Source: Muricoccus nepalensis (GTDB lineage: Bacteria; Pseudomonadota; Alphaproteobacteria; Acetobacterales; Acetobacteraceae). From it: 64,000 nt of DNA. Positions 17,041-25,707 of this stretch are shown in pieces (the first letter of the stretch is position 1; the number at the start of each line of letters is the position of its first letter). The DNA is taken from positions 39,007 to 103,006 of the forward strand of contig NZ_RCZP01000016.1 of the NCBI RefSeq assembly GCF_006438825.1, read 5' to 3'. A program made the translations under genes and the position numbers. Under the pieces are notes generated by a model, which ran no database searches, was not told where the DNA came from, and was given only the letters and a program-made list of their open reading frames with translations.

Positions 17041-18424
17041 CCTCCCCTTCCTCGACCGCGCGCCCGGGGAGGTCCTGGCGCGGCGCGGGGGGCGGGCCGT
17101 CACGGCCGGCCGCTTCCTGGCGGATGTCGCGGCGCTGGCGGCGCGGCTGCCGGCGGCGCCCTACGCCCTCAATCTTTGCGCGGACCGCTACCTGGCGCTG
17201 GTCGGCTTCGGCGCGGCGCTGGCGCGGGGGCAGGTGACCCTGCTTTCGGCCGACCGCTCGCCCTACCGGCAGCGGGCGCTGGCCGCGCTCCATCCCGGCG
17301 CCTACGCGCTGGTGGACGGCGGGGAAGCGGTGATCCCCGCGGCGGAGGCGGGCGCCTGGGGCGAGGGGGAGGGCGCGAACTTCGACCTCTCCGCCGAGGC
17401 CATCGCCGCCATCGGCTTCACCTCCGGCAGCACGGGGGAGCCGGCCGCGCACGCCAAGCCCTGGGGCGCCCTGGTGGCGGCCGCGCGGGCGGCGGCGCGG
17501 CGATTCGGGCTGAACGACGCGGCCGACCCCGCGACGGTGATCGGCACGGTGCCGGCCCAGCACATGTACGGCTTCGAGACGACCCTGATGCTGCCGCTGC
17601 GGGCGCCGGTGGCCATCCATTCCGGCGCGCATTTCTACCCCGTGGAGGTGGCCGAGGCGGTGGCGGCCGCGCCCGGGCGCCGGGTGGTGGTGACGACGCC
17701 GCTGCAGCTCCGGGCGCTCGTCGCGGGGGGCGTCGCGGGCGTCTCGGCGGTGATCTCGGCGACGGCGCCGCTCGCCCCCTCCCTCGCCGCCGCGGCGGAG
17801 GCGGCGCTCGGGTCCGCGGGTGACCCGGTGCCGGTGCTCGAGATTTACGGCGCGACCGAGATGGGCTCCATCGCCAGCCGCCGCACGGTGGAGGGCGAGG
17901 CCTGGACGCTCTACGACGGCGTGCGGCTGCGGGCGGAGGGCGGGGAGGCCGTCAGCGCCCTCGTACCTGGCCTCGACGCCCCCGTGCCGCTGGCCGACCT
18001 GGTGGAGGTCGCGCCCGACGGCCGCTTCCGGCTGCTCGGCCGCCGCGGGGACCTCGTGAAGCGCGGCGGGCGGCGGGCCTCGCTGGCCGCGCTCAACCGC
18101 GTGCTCTCGGAGATTGAGGGGGTGGAGGACGGCGTCTTCCTCGCGCCCGAGGACCTCGACGCCAACCCGACGGCGCGGCTGGCCGCCTACGTGGTGGCGC
18201 CGGGCCTGACCCCGGCCGGCATCGTCGCGGCGCTGCGCGAGCGGGTGGAGGCGGTGTTCCTGCCGCGCCCCCTGGTGATGGTGGAGCGCCTGCCGCGGGA
18301 CGCCGTCGGCAAGCTCACGCGCCGCAGCCTCGAGGCGCTGCGCGAGCGCCTGCCGGCGGCCGAGGCCGAGCGCCGGCCCGCTGGCGCCGAGCGCCTGTCC
18401 GGCGCCGCCGGGGGCGGGGCATGA
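17033..18424 (+). CDS. AMP-dependent acyl-ACP/CoA ligase (ApeH-like)
   Basis: This ANL-superfamily enzyme of 463 residues activates a carboxylic acid with ATP, most likely to load the starter unit onto the carrier protein. Motifs: phosphate loop FTSGSTGEP (about 131-139), the A5-type motif YGATEMGSI (about 283), the hinge RRGDLVKRGGRR and a C-terminal lysine region in GKLTRRSL. It is shorter than ordinary acetyl-CoA or benzoate ligases, as is normal for the ApeH branch. The phosphate loop lacks the usual trailing lysine one step later but has HAKPW nearby. It overlaps its neighbours on both sides. Confidence 0.88.
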   Translation: MASLPFLDRAPGEVLARRGGRAVTAGRFLADVAALAARLPAAPYALNLCADRYLALVGFGAALARGQVTLLSADRSPYRQRALAALHPGAYALVDGGEAVIPAAEAGAWGEGEGANFDLSAEAIAAIGFTSGSTGEPAAHAKPWGALVAAARAAARRFGLNDAADPATVIGTVPAQHMYGFETTLMLPLRAPVAIHSGAHFYPVEVAEAVAAAPGRRVVVTTPLQLRALVAGGVAGVSAVISATAPLAPSLAAAAEAALGSAGDPVPVLEIYGATEMGSIASRRTVEGEAWTLYDGVRLRAEGGEAVSALVPGLDAPVPLADLVEVAPDGRFRLLGRRGDLVKRGGRRASLAALNRVLSEIEGVEDGVFLAPEDLDANPTARLAAYVVAPGLTPAGIVAALRERVEAVFLPRPLVMVERLPRDAVGKLTRRSLEALRERLPAAEAERRPAGAERLSGAAGGGA

Positions 18425-18708
18425 GCGAGGGGCGCCGGCTGCGTTTCACCGTGCCGCCGGAGCATCCCTGCCTGCCCGGCCATTTCCCGGGGCGCCCCGT
18501 CGTGCCCGGCGTGGTGCTGCTGGACCGGGTGATGGCGGCGGCGGGGATGGCGGGCGCGGGGCGGCTGCCCTCCGCCAAGTTCCTGCGGCCGGTGCTGCCG
18601 GGGGAGGAGGTGCTCGTCGAGCTGCGCCCGCTGGAGGGGGGGCGGCTGGCCTTCACCGCCCATGTGGGCGCGGAGCTGGCCTTCCGAGGGGAGGTCGCGC
18701 CGCCATGA
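18421..18708 (+). CDS. FabZ-like 3-hydroxyacyl-ACP dehydratase (ApeI-like)
   Basis: This 95-residue hotdog-fold protein resembles the short ApeI dehydratase subunit. The diagnostic run is HPCLPGHFPGRPVVPGVVLLD, in which the histidine of PGHFPG is the expected catalytic base. It is shorter than housekeeping FabZ (about 150). It would dehydrate the beta-hydroxyacyl chain to an enoyl chain, together with the second dehydratase at 24587-24994. Start ATG overlaps the ligase stop (ATGA) and its own stop overlaps the next ATG by 4 bp, so translation is coupled along the operon. Confidence 0.85.
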   Translation: MSEGRRLRFTVPPEHPCLPGHFPGRPVVPGVVLLDRVMAAAGMAGAGRLPSAKFLRPVLPGEEVLVELRPLEGGRLAFTAHVGAELAFRGEVAPP

Positions 18709-20216
18709 GCTGGACCCGCGAGCGCGAGCGCGGCGGCGCGGCGCTGCGGCTGATGGCCTGGATCGCCCGGCGGATGGGCTGGCGCTTCTCGCACGCGCTG
18801 CTCTACCCCGTGACGGCCTGGTTCATGCTCTCGGCCCCGGCCCGCCAGCGGGAATCCATGCGCCGCTTCCAGCGCCGGGCGCTCGGGCGGGAACCGGGCT
18901 GGGCGGATCTCTGGCGCCCCTACTTCGCCTTCGCCGCGACCATGCTCGACCGCGTCTACCTGCTGCAGGGCCGCACGAAGGGCTTCGAGATCGCCGTCAC
19001 GGGGCTGGAGGCGCTCGACGCGCATATCGCGGCGGGCTGGGGCTGCGTGCTGCTGGGCGCGCATTTCGGCTCCTTCGAGGCGATGCGCGCGCTCGCCGAC
19101 CGCGGCTGCCCCGTGGAGGTGATGGCCTTCATGTACGAGGCCAACGCGCGGCTCGCCAACGCCGTGTTCAGCGCGCTGTCGCCGGAGAAGGCGGAGCGGG
19201 TGGTGGCGCTCGGGCGGGCGGATTCCATGCTGCGGGCGAAGGAGTGCCTCGAGCGCGGGGGGCTGGTCGGCATCCTCGCGGACCGCCGACCGGCGGTGGG
19301 GGAGGACCGGGTGGTGCCGGTGCCCTTCCTCGGCGCGGCCGCGCCCCTGCCGGCCGGGCCGCATATCCTGGCGGCCGTGCTGGGGGCACCGGTGATGCTC
19401 GCCTTCGGGGTCTGGCGCGGGCCGCGGCGCTACGAGATCCGCTTCGAGGAGTTCGCGGCGCGGGTGGTGCTGCGCCGCGGGGCGCGCGAGGCGGACCTCC
19501 GCGACTCGGTGCTGCGCTATGCCGCGCGGCTGGAGGCGATGGCGCGGGCGCACCCGGCGAACTGGTTCAACTTCTACGACTTCTGGGAGGAGCTGGACGG
19601 CCCCGGCCGGCCGGCGCCCGTGCCGGCCGCGGTCTCGCCGGCCGGCCGACGGGCCGTGCTGGCGCTGCCCGCGCTGGCCGCCGCCCCCCTGGCGGCACCC
19701 GGCGCCGCGGAGGGCGGCGGGCTGGAGGCGGTGATGGCCGCCCTGGCCGCGGTGCGGCGGAGCGAGGCGGAGTTCGTCGAGACGAAGGAGATCGCGGGCC
19801 TGGCCGACACCTTGCCGAGCCGCGGCACCCTGCTGTGGCAGGCGCCGTCCACGCTCGAGAAGCGGGTGGTGGAGCCCTTCCAGGAGCGCATCGTCGTGAG
19901 CGGGGAGCGGCTGGTCTACGAGCGCCCCGCGCGGGGGGAGCGGCAGGAGGTGAACCTCGACCAGGCGCCCGAGGTGCGGGCGCTGGTGGAGGCGATCCGC
20001 TCGACCCTCGCCGGGGACCTGGCGACGCTGCGGCGCTACCACGAGGTGTCCTTCGCGGGCACGCCGGAGGCCTGGACGATCGTGCTGCACCCGCTTTCCG
20101 TGCGGGTGCGGGCGGTGGTGCAGCGGCTCGAGATCCGCGGCGTCGCGGGGTCCATCCGCTGGTTCCAGACCGTGGGCAACGAGTCCTCCGTCATGCAGGT
20201 CACGCCCCGGACGTGA
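18705..20216 (+). CDS. Fusion: LpxL-type acyltransferase plus LolA-like domain
   Basis: Residues 1-305 form a lysophospholipid/lipid A-type acyltransferase with the H-x4-E motif in LLGAHFGSFEAMR and a later LADRRPAVGED segment; residues about 335-503 form a LolA-like lipid-binding beta-sheet (EFVETKEIAG, LLWQAPSTLEKRV, then the RVRAVVQRLEIRG region). Between them residues 314-335 are Arg-Arg then a long Ala/Leu run, resembling a signal or membrane segment, which could place the second half in the periplasm. In known aryl-polyene clusters these are separate genes (acyltransferase, often with a glycosyltransferase, and ApeL). No stop separates the halves here. It probably moves or attaches the polyene to an outer-membrane lipid. 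Confidence 0.85.
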   Translation: MSWTRERERGGAALRLMAWIARRMGWRFSHALLYPVTAWFMLSAPARQRESMRRFQRRALGREPGWADLWRPYFAFAATMLDRVYLLQGRTKGFEIAVTGLEALDAHIAAGWGCVLLGAHFGSFEAMRALADRGCPVEVMAFMYEANARLANAVFSALSPEKAERVVALGRADSMLRAKECLERGGLVGILADRRPAVGEDRVVPVPFLGAAAPLPAGPHILAAVLGAPVMLAFGVWRGPRRYEIRFEEFAARVVLRRGAREADLRDSVLRYAARLEAMARAHPANWFNFYDFWEELDGPGRPAPVPAAVSPAGRRAVLALPALAAAPLAAPGAAEGGGLEAVMAALAAVRRSEAEFVETKEIAGLADTLPSRGTLLWQAPSTLEKRVVEPFQERIVVSGERLVYERPARGERQEVNLDQAPEVRALVEAIRSTLAGDLATLRRYHEVSFAGTPEAWTIVLHPLSVRVRAVVQRLEIRGVAGSIRWFQTVGNESSVMQVTPRT

Positions 20217-22531
20217 GATCGCCCCTCGTGCGGCCGGCGCTGGCCCTGGCCGCCCTCGCGCTGCTCGGCCTCCTCCTGTTCCGCGCGGTCGAGATCCGCA
20301 CGGACATGGCCGACTTCCTTCCCCCCGCCGCCACCCCCGGCGCCGCCTTCCTGCTCGGCGAGCTGCGCGACGGCGCCGCGACGACGCTGCTGCTGGTGGG
20401 GCTGGAAGGGGCGGAGGCGCCGGAGCTGGCGCGGGTCTCCAAAGCCATGGGCGCCGCGTTGCGAGAGGGGGGCCTCTTCGCCTTCGTCGGCAACGGCACC
20501 GGGGACCTGACGGAGGGCGAGCAGGCGCTGCTGTTCCGCTACCGCTACCTCCTCTCCCCGGCGGAGGGCGTCTTCGAGGTGGCGGGGCTGCGCCGGGGGC
20601 TGGAGGCGCTGCTGGACGGGCTGCGGTCCTCCATGTCGGGCGTGCTGTCGCGCCTGGGCTTCGCCGACCCGCCCGGCGTGTTCCTCGACCTGCTGAAGGG
20701 GTGGCTCGGCGGCAGCACGGTGACGATGCGGGACGGCGCCTGGTTCGCGGGCGGGGACGGCCCGCCGCGGGCGCTGCTGGTGGCGAGGAGCCGCGCGCCG
20801 GGCACGGACATGGAGGGGCAGCGCGAGGCCTCCGAGGCGGTGCGGGCCGCCTTCGCCGCCGCGGAGCCTCGGGGCGCGCGGCTGCTGCTCTCCGGCCCGG
20901 GCGTGTTCGCGGCCAGCGCGGCGGCGGCGGTGAAGGCGGACGTGGAGCGGGTGTCGATCCTTTCGGGCGTGCTGCTGCTGGCCTTCCTCGTCTGGCGCTA
21001 CCGCTCGGGCGCGATGCTGCTGGCGGCGGGGGTGCCGCTGCTGGCGGGGAGCCTCGCGGGGGCGCTGGCCGTCTCGCTCGTCTTCGGGCGGGTGCAGGGG
21101 GCCGCGCTCGGCTTCGGGGTGACGATGCTCGGGGTCGCCGTGGACTACCCCATCCTGCTGCTGACGGGCCGGCGCCCCGGCGAGGCGCTCGGGGCGGCCG
21201 CGCGGCGGATCTGGCCGACGCTGCGGCTGGCGGCCGGGGCGGCGGCGCTGGGGCTGGTCGCGATGATGGCCTCGGGCTTTCCCGGCCTCGCGCAGCTCGG
21301 GCTCTTCGGGGCGGCGGGGCTGCTGGCGGGGGTCGCGGTCACCCGCTGGGGCCTGCCGCGCCTGCTGCCGGGCGAGGCGGTGGCGGCGCGCCCCCTGCCG
21401 GGGCCGGTCATGCGCGGGCTGGGCCGGCTGCGCGGCCGCCGCGTGCTGGCGGCGGGGCTGGTGGCGCTGGCGGCGCTGTGGCTGGTCCTGGCCGGGCCGC
21501 CGCGCTGGGAGGACGACATCGCCCGGCTGAGCCCGGTGCCGGAGGCGGACCGGAACCTTGACGGGGAGCTTCGCGCGCAGCTCGGCGCGCCCGACGTGCG
21601 GCACTTGGTGGCGCTGCGGGGAGCGAGCGCGGAGGCGGTGCTCCGGGCCTCGGAGAGGGTGGCGGGGGCGCTGGCGCCCTTGCTGGCGGCGGGGAGGCTG
21701 GGCGGGCTGGACCTGCCGAGCCGCTACCTGCCGAGCCTCGCGGCCCAGGCCGCGCGCCGGGCGGCCATGCCGCCGCCCGAGGTGCTGGCGGCGCGGCTGG
21801 AGGAGGCCGGGCGGGGCCTTCCCTTCCGCCCCGGCGCCTTCGCGCCCTTCCTGGCGGCGGTGGAGGAGAGCCGCGCGCTGCCGCCGCTCGACCTCGCGGC
21901 GCTGGCCGAGGCGCCGCTGATCTCGGCCCGCCTCTCGCCCCTGCTGACGGGCGGCGAGGGCGGCTGGCGGGGCCTCGGCCTGCTCTCGGGCGTGGGCGAC
22001 GCGGGCGCGGTGCGGGCGGCGCTGGAGGGGCTGGGGGACCCCGGCATCCTCTTCGTGGACGTGAAGGGCGAGACGGAGGGGATGATCGCGGCCGCGACGG
22101 GCGGCGCGCTCCTCTGGTGCGGGGTCGGGGCGTTGGCGGTGCTCGGGCTGCTGGCGGCCGGGCTCGGCGGCGCGGGGGCGGCGCTGCGGCGGGCGGCGCC
22201 AATCGCGGGGGCGGTGCTGGTGGTCCTGGCGGTCCTCTCCGCGGCGGGGGAGCGGCTGACGCCCTTCCACCTCGCGGCGCTGCTGCTGATGGCCGGCGTC
22301 GGGCTCGACTACGCGCTGTTCCTGGGGCGCGCGGAGCCGGACGCGGCGGAGGCCGCGCGGAGCCTGGCCGCCGTGCTCACCTGCACGGTGACGACGCTGC
22401 TGACCTTCGGGATGCTCGCCCTCTGCGCGACGCCGGTGCTGCACGGGATCGGGCTGACGGTCTCGGTGGGGGTGGCCGCGGCCTTCCTGCTCGCGCTCGC
22501 GCTGGCGCCGCGCGCGGAAGCCACGGCCTAG
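20213..22531 (+). CDS. MMPL/RND-family exporter (ApeM-like)
   Basis: This is a 772-residue inner-membrane transporter of the MMPL type. It has the two-fold arrangement: an N-terminal membrane helix (about 5-22), a large periplasmic domain, a five- to six-helix block near 235-390, then a repeat with a second periplasmic domain and helices to the C-terminus. The proton-relay motifs appear as MLGVAVDYPILL and MAGVGLDYALFLG. It should export the lipid product or a lipid intermediate. The GTG start at 20213 overlaps the preceding stop (GTGA); a much longer in-frame opening upstream is only absence of stops. Confidence 0.9.
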   Translation: MRSPLVRPALALAALALLGLLLFRAVEIRTDMADFLPPAATPGAAFLLGELRDGAATTLLLVGLEGAEAPELARVSKAMGAALREGGLFAFVGNGTGDLTEGEQALLFRYRYLLSPAEGVFEVAGLRRGLEALLDGLRSSMSGVLSRLGFADPPGVFLDLLKGWLGGSTVTMRDGAWFAGGDGPPRALLVARSRAPGTDMEGQREASEAVRAAFAAAEPRGARLLLSGPGVFAASAAAAVKADVERVSILSGVLLLAFLVWRYRSGAMLLAAGVPLLAGSLAGALAVSLVFGRVQGAALGFGVTMLGVAVDYPILLLTGRRPGEALGAAARRIWPTLRLAAGAAALGLVAMMASGFPGLAQLGLFGAAGLLAGVAVTRWGLPRLLPGEAVAARPLPGPVMRGLGRLRGRRVLAAGLVALAALWLVLAGPPRWEDDIARLSPVPEADRNLDGELRAQLGAPDVRHLVALRGASAEAVLRASERVAGALAPLLAAGRLGGLDLPSRYLPSLAAQAARRAAMPPPEVLAARLEEAGRGLPFRPGAFAPFLAAVEESRALPPLDLAALAEAPLISARLSPLLTGGEGGWRGLGLLSGVGDAGAVRAALEGLGDPGILFVDVKGETEGMIAAATGGALLWCGVGALAVLGLLAAGLGGAGAALRRAAPIAGAVLVVLAVLSAAGERLTPFHLAALLLMAGVGLDYALFLGRAEPDAAEAARSLAAVLTCTVTTLLTFGMLALCATPVLHGIGLTVSVGVAAAFLLALALAPRAEATA

Positions 22532-22564
22532 ATGGCGCGGGCGCGCGCTAGAATTCGCCGGTTC

Positions 22565-22580
22565 CCCGCTGCACAGCGGG
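22565..22580. promoter_or_regulatory. Short hairpin between exporter and ketosynthase genes
   Basis: A 16-bp palindrome (CCCGCTG, two bases, CAGCGGG) lies in the only sizeable gap (75 bp) inside the polyene-type operon. It has no T tract, so it may be an mRNA processing or attenuation hairpin or a regulator site rather than a terminator. Confidence 0.35.
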
Positions 22581-22606
22581 CTTGCCCGATGCGATAGAGC
22601 CGTCAG

Positions 22607-23797
22607 ATGTCACCCATGCTTCCCCCTCTCGCCCTCGCCGCCCGGAGCACCGTCAGCGCCATGGGCACCGGCGCCGCGGCCACGCGGGAGGCGCTGCACG
22701 CCCGGCGCGGCGGGCTCGCGCCCTGCGACCTGCCGGGGATGCCCGAGGGCATCTGGGTCGGCCGCGTGCCGGGGCTGGAGGCGGTGGCGCTGCCGGAGGC
22801 CCTCTCGCGCTACGTCTGCCGCAACAACCGGCTGGCGGAGATGGCGCTGCGGACAGACGGCTTCGCGGAGGCCGTGGCGGCGGCGGCCGACCGCTACGGG
22901 CCGCAGCGCGTGGCTGTGGTGCTCGGCACCAGCACCTCCGGCATCGCGGAGACCGAGGAGGCTTATGCCCGGCGCGGCGCGGACGGGGCGCTGCCGGCGG
23001 AATTCGACTTCACCCACACCCACGACCTGCACGCCCTGCCGCGCTACGTCCGGGCGCGGCTGGGGCTTTCCGGCCCCGCGGTCTCGATCTCCACCGCCTG
23101 CACCTCGGGCGCGCGGAGCTTCCTGGAGGCCCAGGTGATGATCGCGGCCGGGCTCTGCGACGCCGCGGTGGTGGGCGGGGTGGACACGCTCTGCCGGATG
23201 ACGCTGCACGGCTTCCGGGCGCTGGAGCTTCTCTCGAAGGCGGCCTGCCGGCCCTGCGCCGCGGACCGGGACGGGATCTCAATCGGCGAGGCCGGGGCGC
23301 TCGTGCTGCTGGTGCGGGCGGAGGACGCGGCGCCCGGCACCGTCGCCCTCCTCGGCGCCGGGGCGAGCGCGGACGGGCACCACATGTCCTCCCCCCACCC
23401 CGAGGGGCTGGGCGCGGTGGCCGCCATGCGGGCCGCGCTGGCGGCGGCCGGCGAGGGGCCGGTGGACTATGTCAACATGCACGGCACCGGCACGCGGGCG
23501 AACGACGCGATGGAGGGGAACGCGCTCCGCGCCCTCTTCGGGGAGGGCGTGCCCTGCTCCTCCACCAAGGGCTGGTCCGGGCACACGCTCGGCGCCTCGG
23601 GCGCGCTGGAGGCGGTGATCGCCGCGATCTGCGTGGAGGACGGGCTGGTGCCGGGGTGCCTGGGCGTGGAGACGCCGGACCCGGAGTTCGGCGTGGACGT
23701 GGCGGTGGGGAACCGGGCCGCGCCGGTGCGGCGCGTGCTGAGCAACTCCTTCGGCTTCGGCGGCAGCAACCTCGCCCTGGTGATCGGGCGGGCGTGA
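22607..23797 (+). CDS. 3-oxoacyl-ACP synthase, catalytic subunit (ApeO-like)
   Basis: This is a FabF-type ketosynthase of 396 residues that condenses malonyl-ACP with the growing chain. The triad is complete: C165 in STACTSGA, H292 in NMHGTGTRAND and H326 in GWSGHTLGASGA. The glycine-rich C-terminal NSFGFGGSN is normal. The next gene is a cysteine-less partner, which suggests a heterodimer as in aryl-polyene and type II polyketide systems. Start taken at ATG 22607; an ATG three codons on is equally possible and no strong ribosome site is seen. It follows the exporter gene after 75 bp. Confidence 0.93.
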   Translation: MSPMLPPLALAARSTVSAMGTGAAATREALHARRGGLAPCDLPGMPEGIWVGRVPGLEAVALPEALSRYVCRNNRLAEMALRTDGFAEAVAAAADRYGPQRVAVVLGTSTSGIAETEEAYARRGADGALPAEFDFTHTHDLHALPRYVRARLGLSGPAVSISTACTSGARSFLEAQVMIAAGLCDAAVVGGVDTLCRMTLHGFRALELLSKAACRPCAADRDGISIGEAGALVLLVRAEDAAPGTVALLGAGASADGHHMSSPHPEGLGAVAAMRAALAAAGEGPVDYVNMHGTGTRANDAMEGNALRALFGEGVPCSSTKGWSGHTLGASGALEAVIAAICVEDGLVPGCLGVETPDPEFGVDVAVGNRAAPVRRVLSNSFGFGGSNLALVIGRA

Positions 23798-23819
23798 GCG
23801 GGCCGCGGAGGACGTCCCG

Positions 23820-24590
23820 GTGAGGTGCGGCATCGCGGGCATCGGCCTGATCGGCCCGGGCCTGGCCGGCTGGGCCGCGGGGCGCACGGTGCTGGCGGGG
23901 GAGGTGCCCTGGGAGCCCGCGCCCGTCGCCCTGCCGCCGCCGGCCGCCCTGCCGCCGACCGAGCGGCGCCGCACGAGCCCCTCCGTCCGCCTCGCCCTGG
24001 CCGCCGCCGCCGAGGCCGCGGCGGGGTCGGGGCTCGCGCCCGACGGCCTGGAGACGGTCTTCGCCTCCTCCAACGGGGACGGCGCCGTGGTGGGCTCCAT
24101 CCTGGAGGCGCTGACGGCGCCGGACGGCGCCATCTCGCCGACGCAGTTCCACAACTCCGTCCACAACGCGGCGGCGGGCTACTGGGGCATCGCCATGGGC
24201 TCGACCCGCGCCTCGGTGAGCCTCGGCGGGCACGACGACAGCTTCGCGACGGGGCTGGTGCAGGCGGTGGCCAACGTCGTCGCGCGCGGGGTGCCCGTGC
24301 TGTTCTGCGCCTACGACGCGCCGCTCACGGCGCCGCTCGACGCCAAGCGCCCGACCGAGGCGCCCTTCGCCGCGGCGCTGGTGCTGGTGCCCTCAGGCGG
24401 CGTGTCGCTCTCCGTGGAGATGGCGGTGGGGGCGGAGGAGACCCCGGCGGGGGCGTGGGAGGGCCTGGCACGCGGCAACCCCGCGGCGCGCTCGCTGCCG
24501 CTGCTGCGCGCCCTCGCCCGGCGCGAGGCGGCGCGGATCGGCCTCGGCCTGGCCGATGGCGGGGCGGTGGTGGTCGAGGTCGGCGCGTGA
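23820..24590 (+). CDS. Ketosynthase chain-length factor (ApeC-like), cysteine-less
   Basis: At 256 residues this is a reduced ketosynthase-like protein of the beta-ketoacyl synthase N-terminal (Ketoacyl-synt_2) type. Where an active ketosynthase has its cysteine it reads SVSLGGHDDSF, with no Cys, so it should be a chain-length factor partner of the preceding ketosynthase, not a catalyst. Other features are FASSNGDGAVVGS and the PTQFHNSVHNAAAGYW run. The GTG start at 23820 is preceded by GGAGGA. Its stop overlaps the GTG of the next gene. Chain length of the product probably depends on this subunit. Confidence 0.85.
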   Translation: MRCGIAGIGLIGPGLAGWAAGRTVLAGEVPWEPAPVALPPPAALPPTERRRTSPSVRLALAAAAEAAAGSGLAPDGLETVFASSNGDGAVVGSILEALTAPDGAISPTQFHNSVHNAAAGYWGIAMGSTRASVSLGGHDDSFATGLVQAVANVVARGVPVLFCAYDAPLTAPLDAKRPTEAPFAAALVLVPSGGVSLSVEMAVGAEETPAGAWEGLARGNPAARSLPLLRALARREAARIGLGLADGGAVVVEVGA

Positions 24591-24994
24591 CGCCGGTCGT
24601 GCCCCATGGCGGGGCCATGCGCCTGCTCGACCGCGTGGTGTCGCACGACGCGGAGAGCATCCTTTGCGCGGCGGTCTCTCACCGCGATCCCGGCAACCCG
24701 CTGCGGCGGGACGGCGCGCTGCCGGCGGTCTGCGGGGTGGAGTACGCGCTGCAGGCCATGGCCGCGCACGGGGCGCTGACCGGCGACGGGCCGCAGCCCG
24801 CGGGGTATCTCGCCAGCCTGCGTGGCGTCGCGCTGCACGCCGCGCGGCTGGACGACGTCGAGGCCGACCTCCTCGTCTCGGCGCGCGCGCTGTCGCGGGC
24901 GGCGCGGGGCTTCGTCTACGCCTTCGAGGTCTCGGCGGAGGGCCGGGCGCTGGTCTCCGGCCAGGCCGCCATCATCCTCCCGGAGACCGCATGA
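24587..24994 (+). CDS. Second 3-hydroxyacyl-ACP dehydratase (ApeP-like)
   Basis: This 135-residue hotdog-fold protein has the ApeP-type start VVPHGGAMRLLDRVVSHD, then VCGVEYALQAMAAHGAL with the acidic residue expected at the active site, and a final long strand. It differs from the FabZ-like subunit at 18421; in aryl-polyene pathways the two dehydratase subunits work as a pair. The GTG start at 24587 is in the four-base overlap with the chain-length factor stop, and its own stop overlaps the reductase start (ATGA). Confidence 0.85.
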   Translation: MTPVVPHGGAMRLLDRVVSHDAESILCAAVSHRDPGNPLRRDGALPAVCGVEYALQAMAAHGALTGDGPQPAGYLASLRGVALHAARLDDVEADLLVSARALSRAARGFVYAFEVSAEGRALVSGQAAIILPETA

Positions 24995-25707
24995 TCCGTG
25001 CCCTGGTGAGCGGGGGCGCGAGCCCCATCGGCGCGGCGATCTCGCGCGCGCTGGCGCGGGACGGGCACCACGTCATCGTCCACGGCAGCGGCAACCCGGA
25101 TCGCGCGCGGGACGTGGCGGACGGGATCGCCGCGGCGGGCGGCAGCGCGGAGGCGGTGGCCTTCGACCTGACCGATGACGACGCCTGCGGCGCCGCCCTG
25201 GCGCGGCTGCTGGAGGGCGGGCCGGTGCAGGCCGTGGTGCACAACGCCGGACTGCACGACGACGCGCCGATGGCCGGCATGTCCGCGCGGCAGTGGCACT
25301 CGGTGGTCGACGTGTCGCTGAACGGCTTCTTCCGCCTCGTGCAGCCGCTGCTGCTGCCGATGATCGGCACGCGCGCGGGGCGGATCGTCGCGATCTCCTC
25401 GGTCTCGGGCGTGATGGGCAACCGGGGGCAGGCGAACTACGCGGCGGCGAAGGCGGGGCTGCACGGCGCGGTGAAGTCGCTGTCGATGGAGTGCGCGCCG
25501 CGCGGCGTCACGGTGAACGCGGTGGCGCCCGGCATCATCGAGAGCCCGGCGACCGAGGCCTTCACGAAGGAGCAGCTCCGCGCGCTGGTGCCCGCGCGCC
25601 GGGCGGGCCGGCCGGAGGAGGTGGCGGAGCTCGTCGCCTTCCTCGCCTCCCCGCGCGCGGCCTACATCACCGGGCAGGTCATCTCGATCAACGGAGGGAT
25701 GGCGTGA
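24991..25707 (+). CDS. 3-oxoacyl-ACP reductase (FabG family, ApeQ-like)
   Basis: This is a short-chain dehydrogenase of 238 residues that reduces the beta-keto group using NAD(P)H. The nucleotide-binding turn is SGGASPIGAAIS, the structural motif VVHNAGLH is present, and the catalytic set is S in ISSVSGVMG with Y and K in ANYAAAKAG. The C-terminus ITGQVISINGG is typical of FabG. It completes the reduction/dehydration cycle with the two dehydratases; no enoyl reductase is in the operon, so double bonds should be kept, as expected for a polyene. Confidence 0.92.
   Translation: MIRALVSGGASPIGAAISRALARDGHHVIVHGSGNPDRARDVADGIAAAGGSAEAVAFDLTDDDACGAALARLLEGGPVQAVVHNAGLHDDAPMAGMSARQWHSVVDVSLNGFFRLVQPLLLPMIGTRAGRIVAISSVSGVMGNRGQANYAAAKAGLHGAVKSLSMECAPRGVTVNAVAPGIIESPATEAFTKEQLRALVPARRAGRPEEVAELVAFLASPRAAYITGQVISINGGMA

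Noticed and set aside
18662..20212. A longer N-terminus for the MMPL exporter
   Set aside because: The frame is open upstream only for lack of stops; it lies over the acyltransferase fusion and is Arg/Gly-rich. The GTG at 20213 fits the operon overlap pattern.
20036..22444. An 802-codon open frame opposite the MMPL exporter
   Set aside because: Antisense to a clear transporter; composition dominated by Arg, Gln, His and Pro, typical of a shadow frame.
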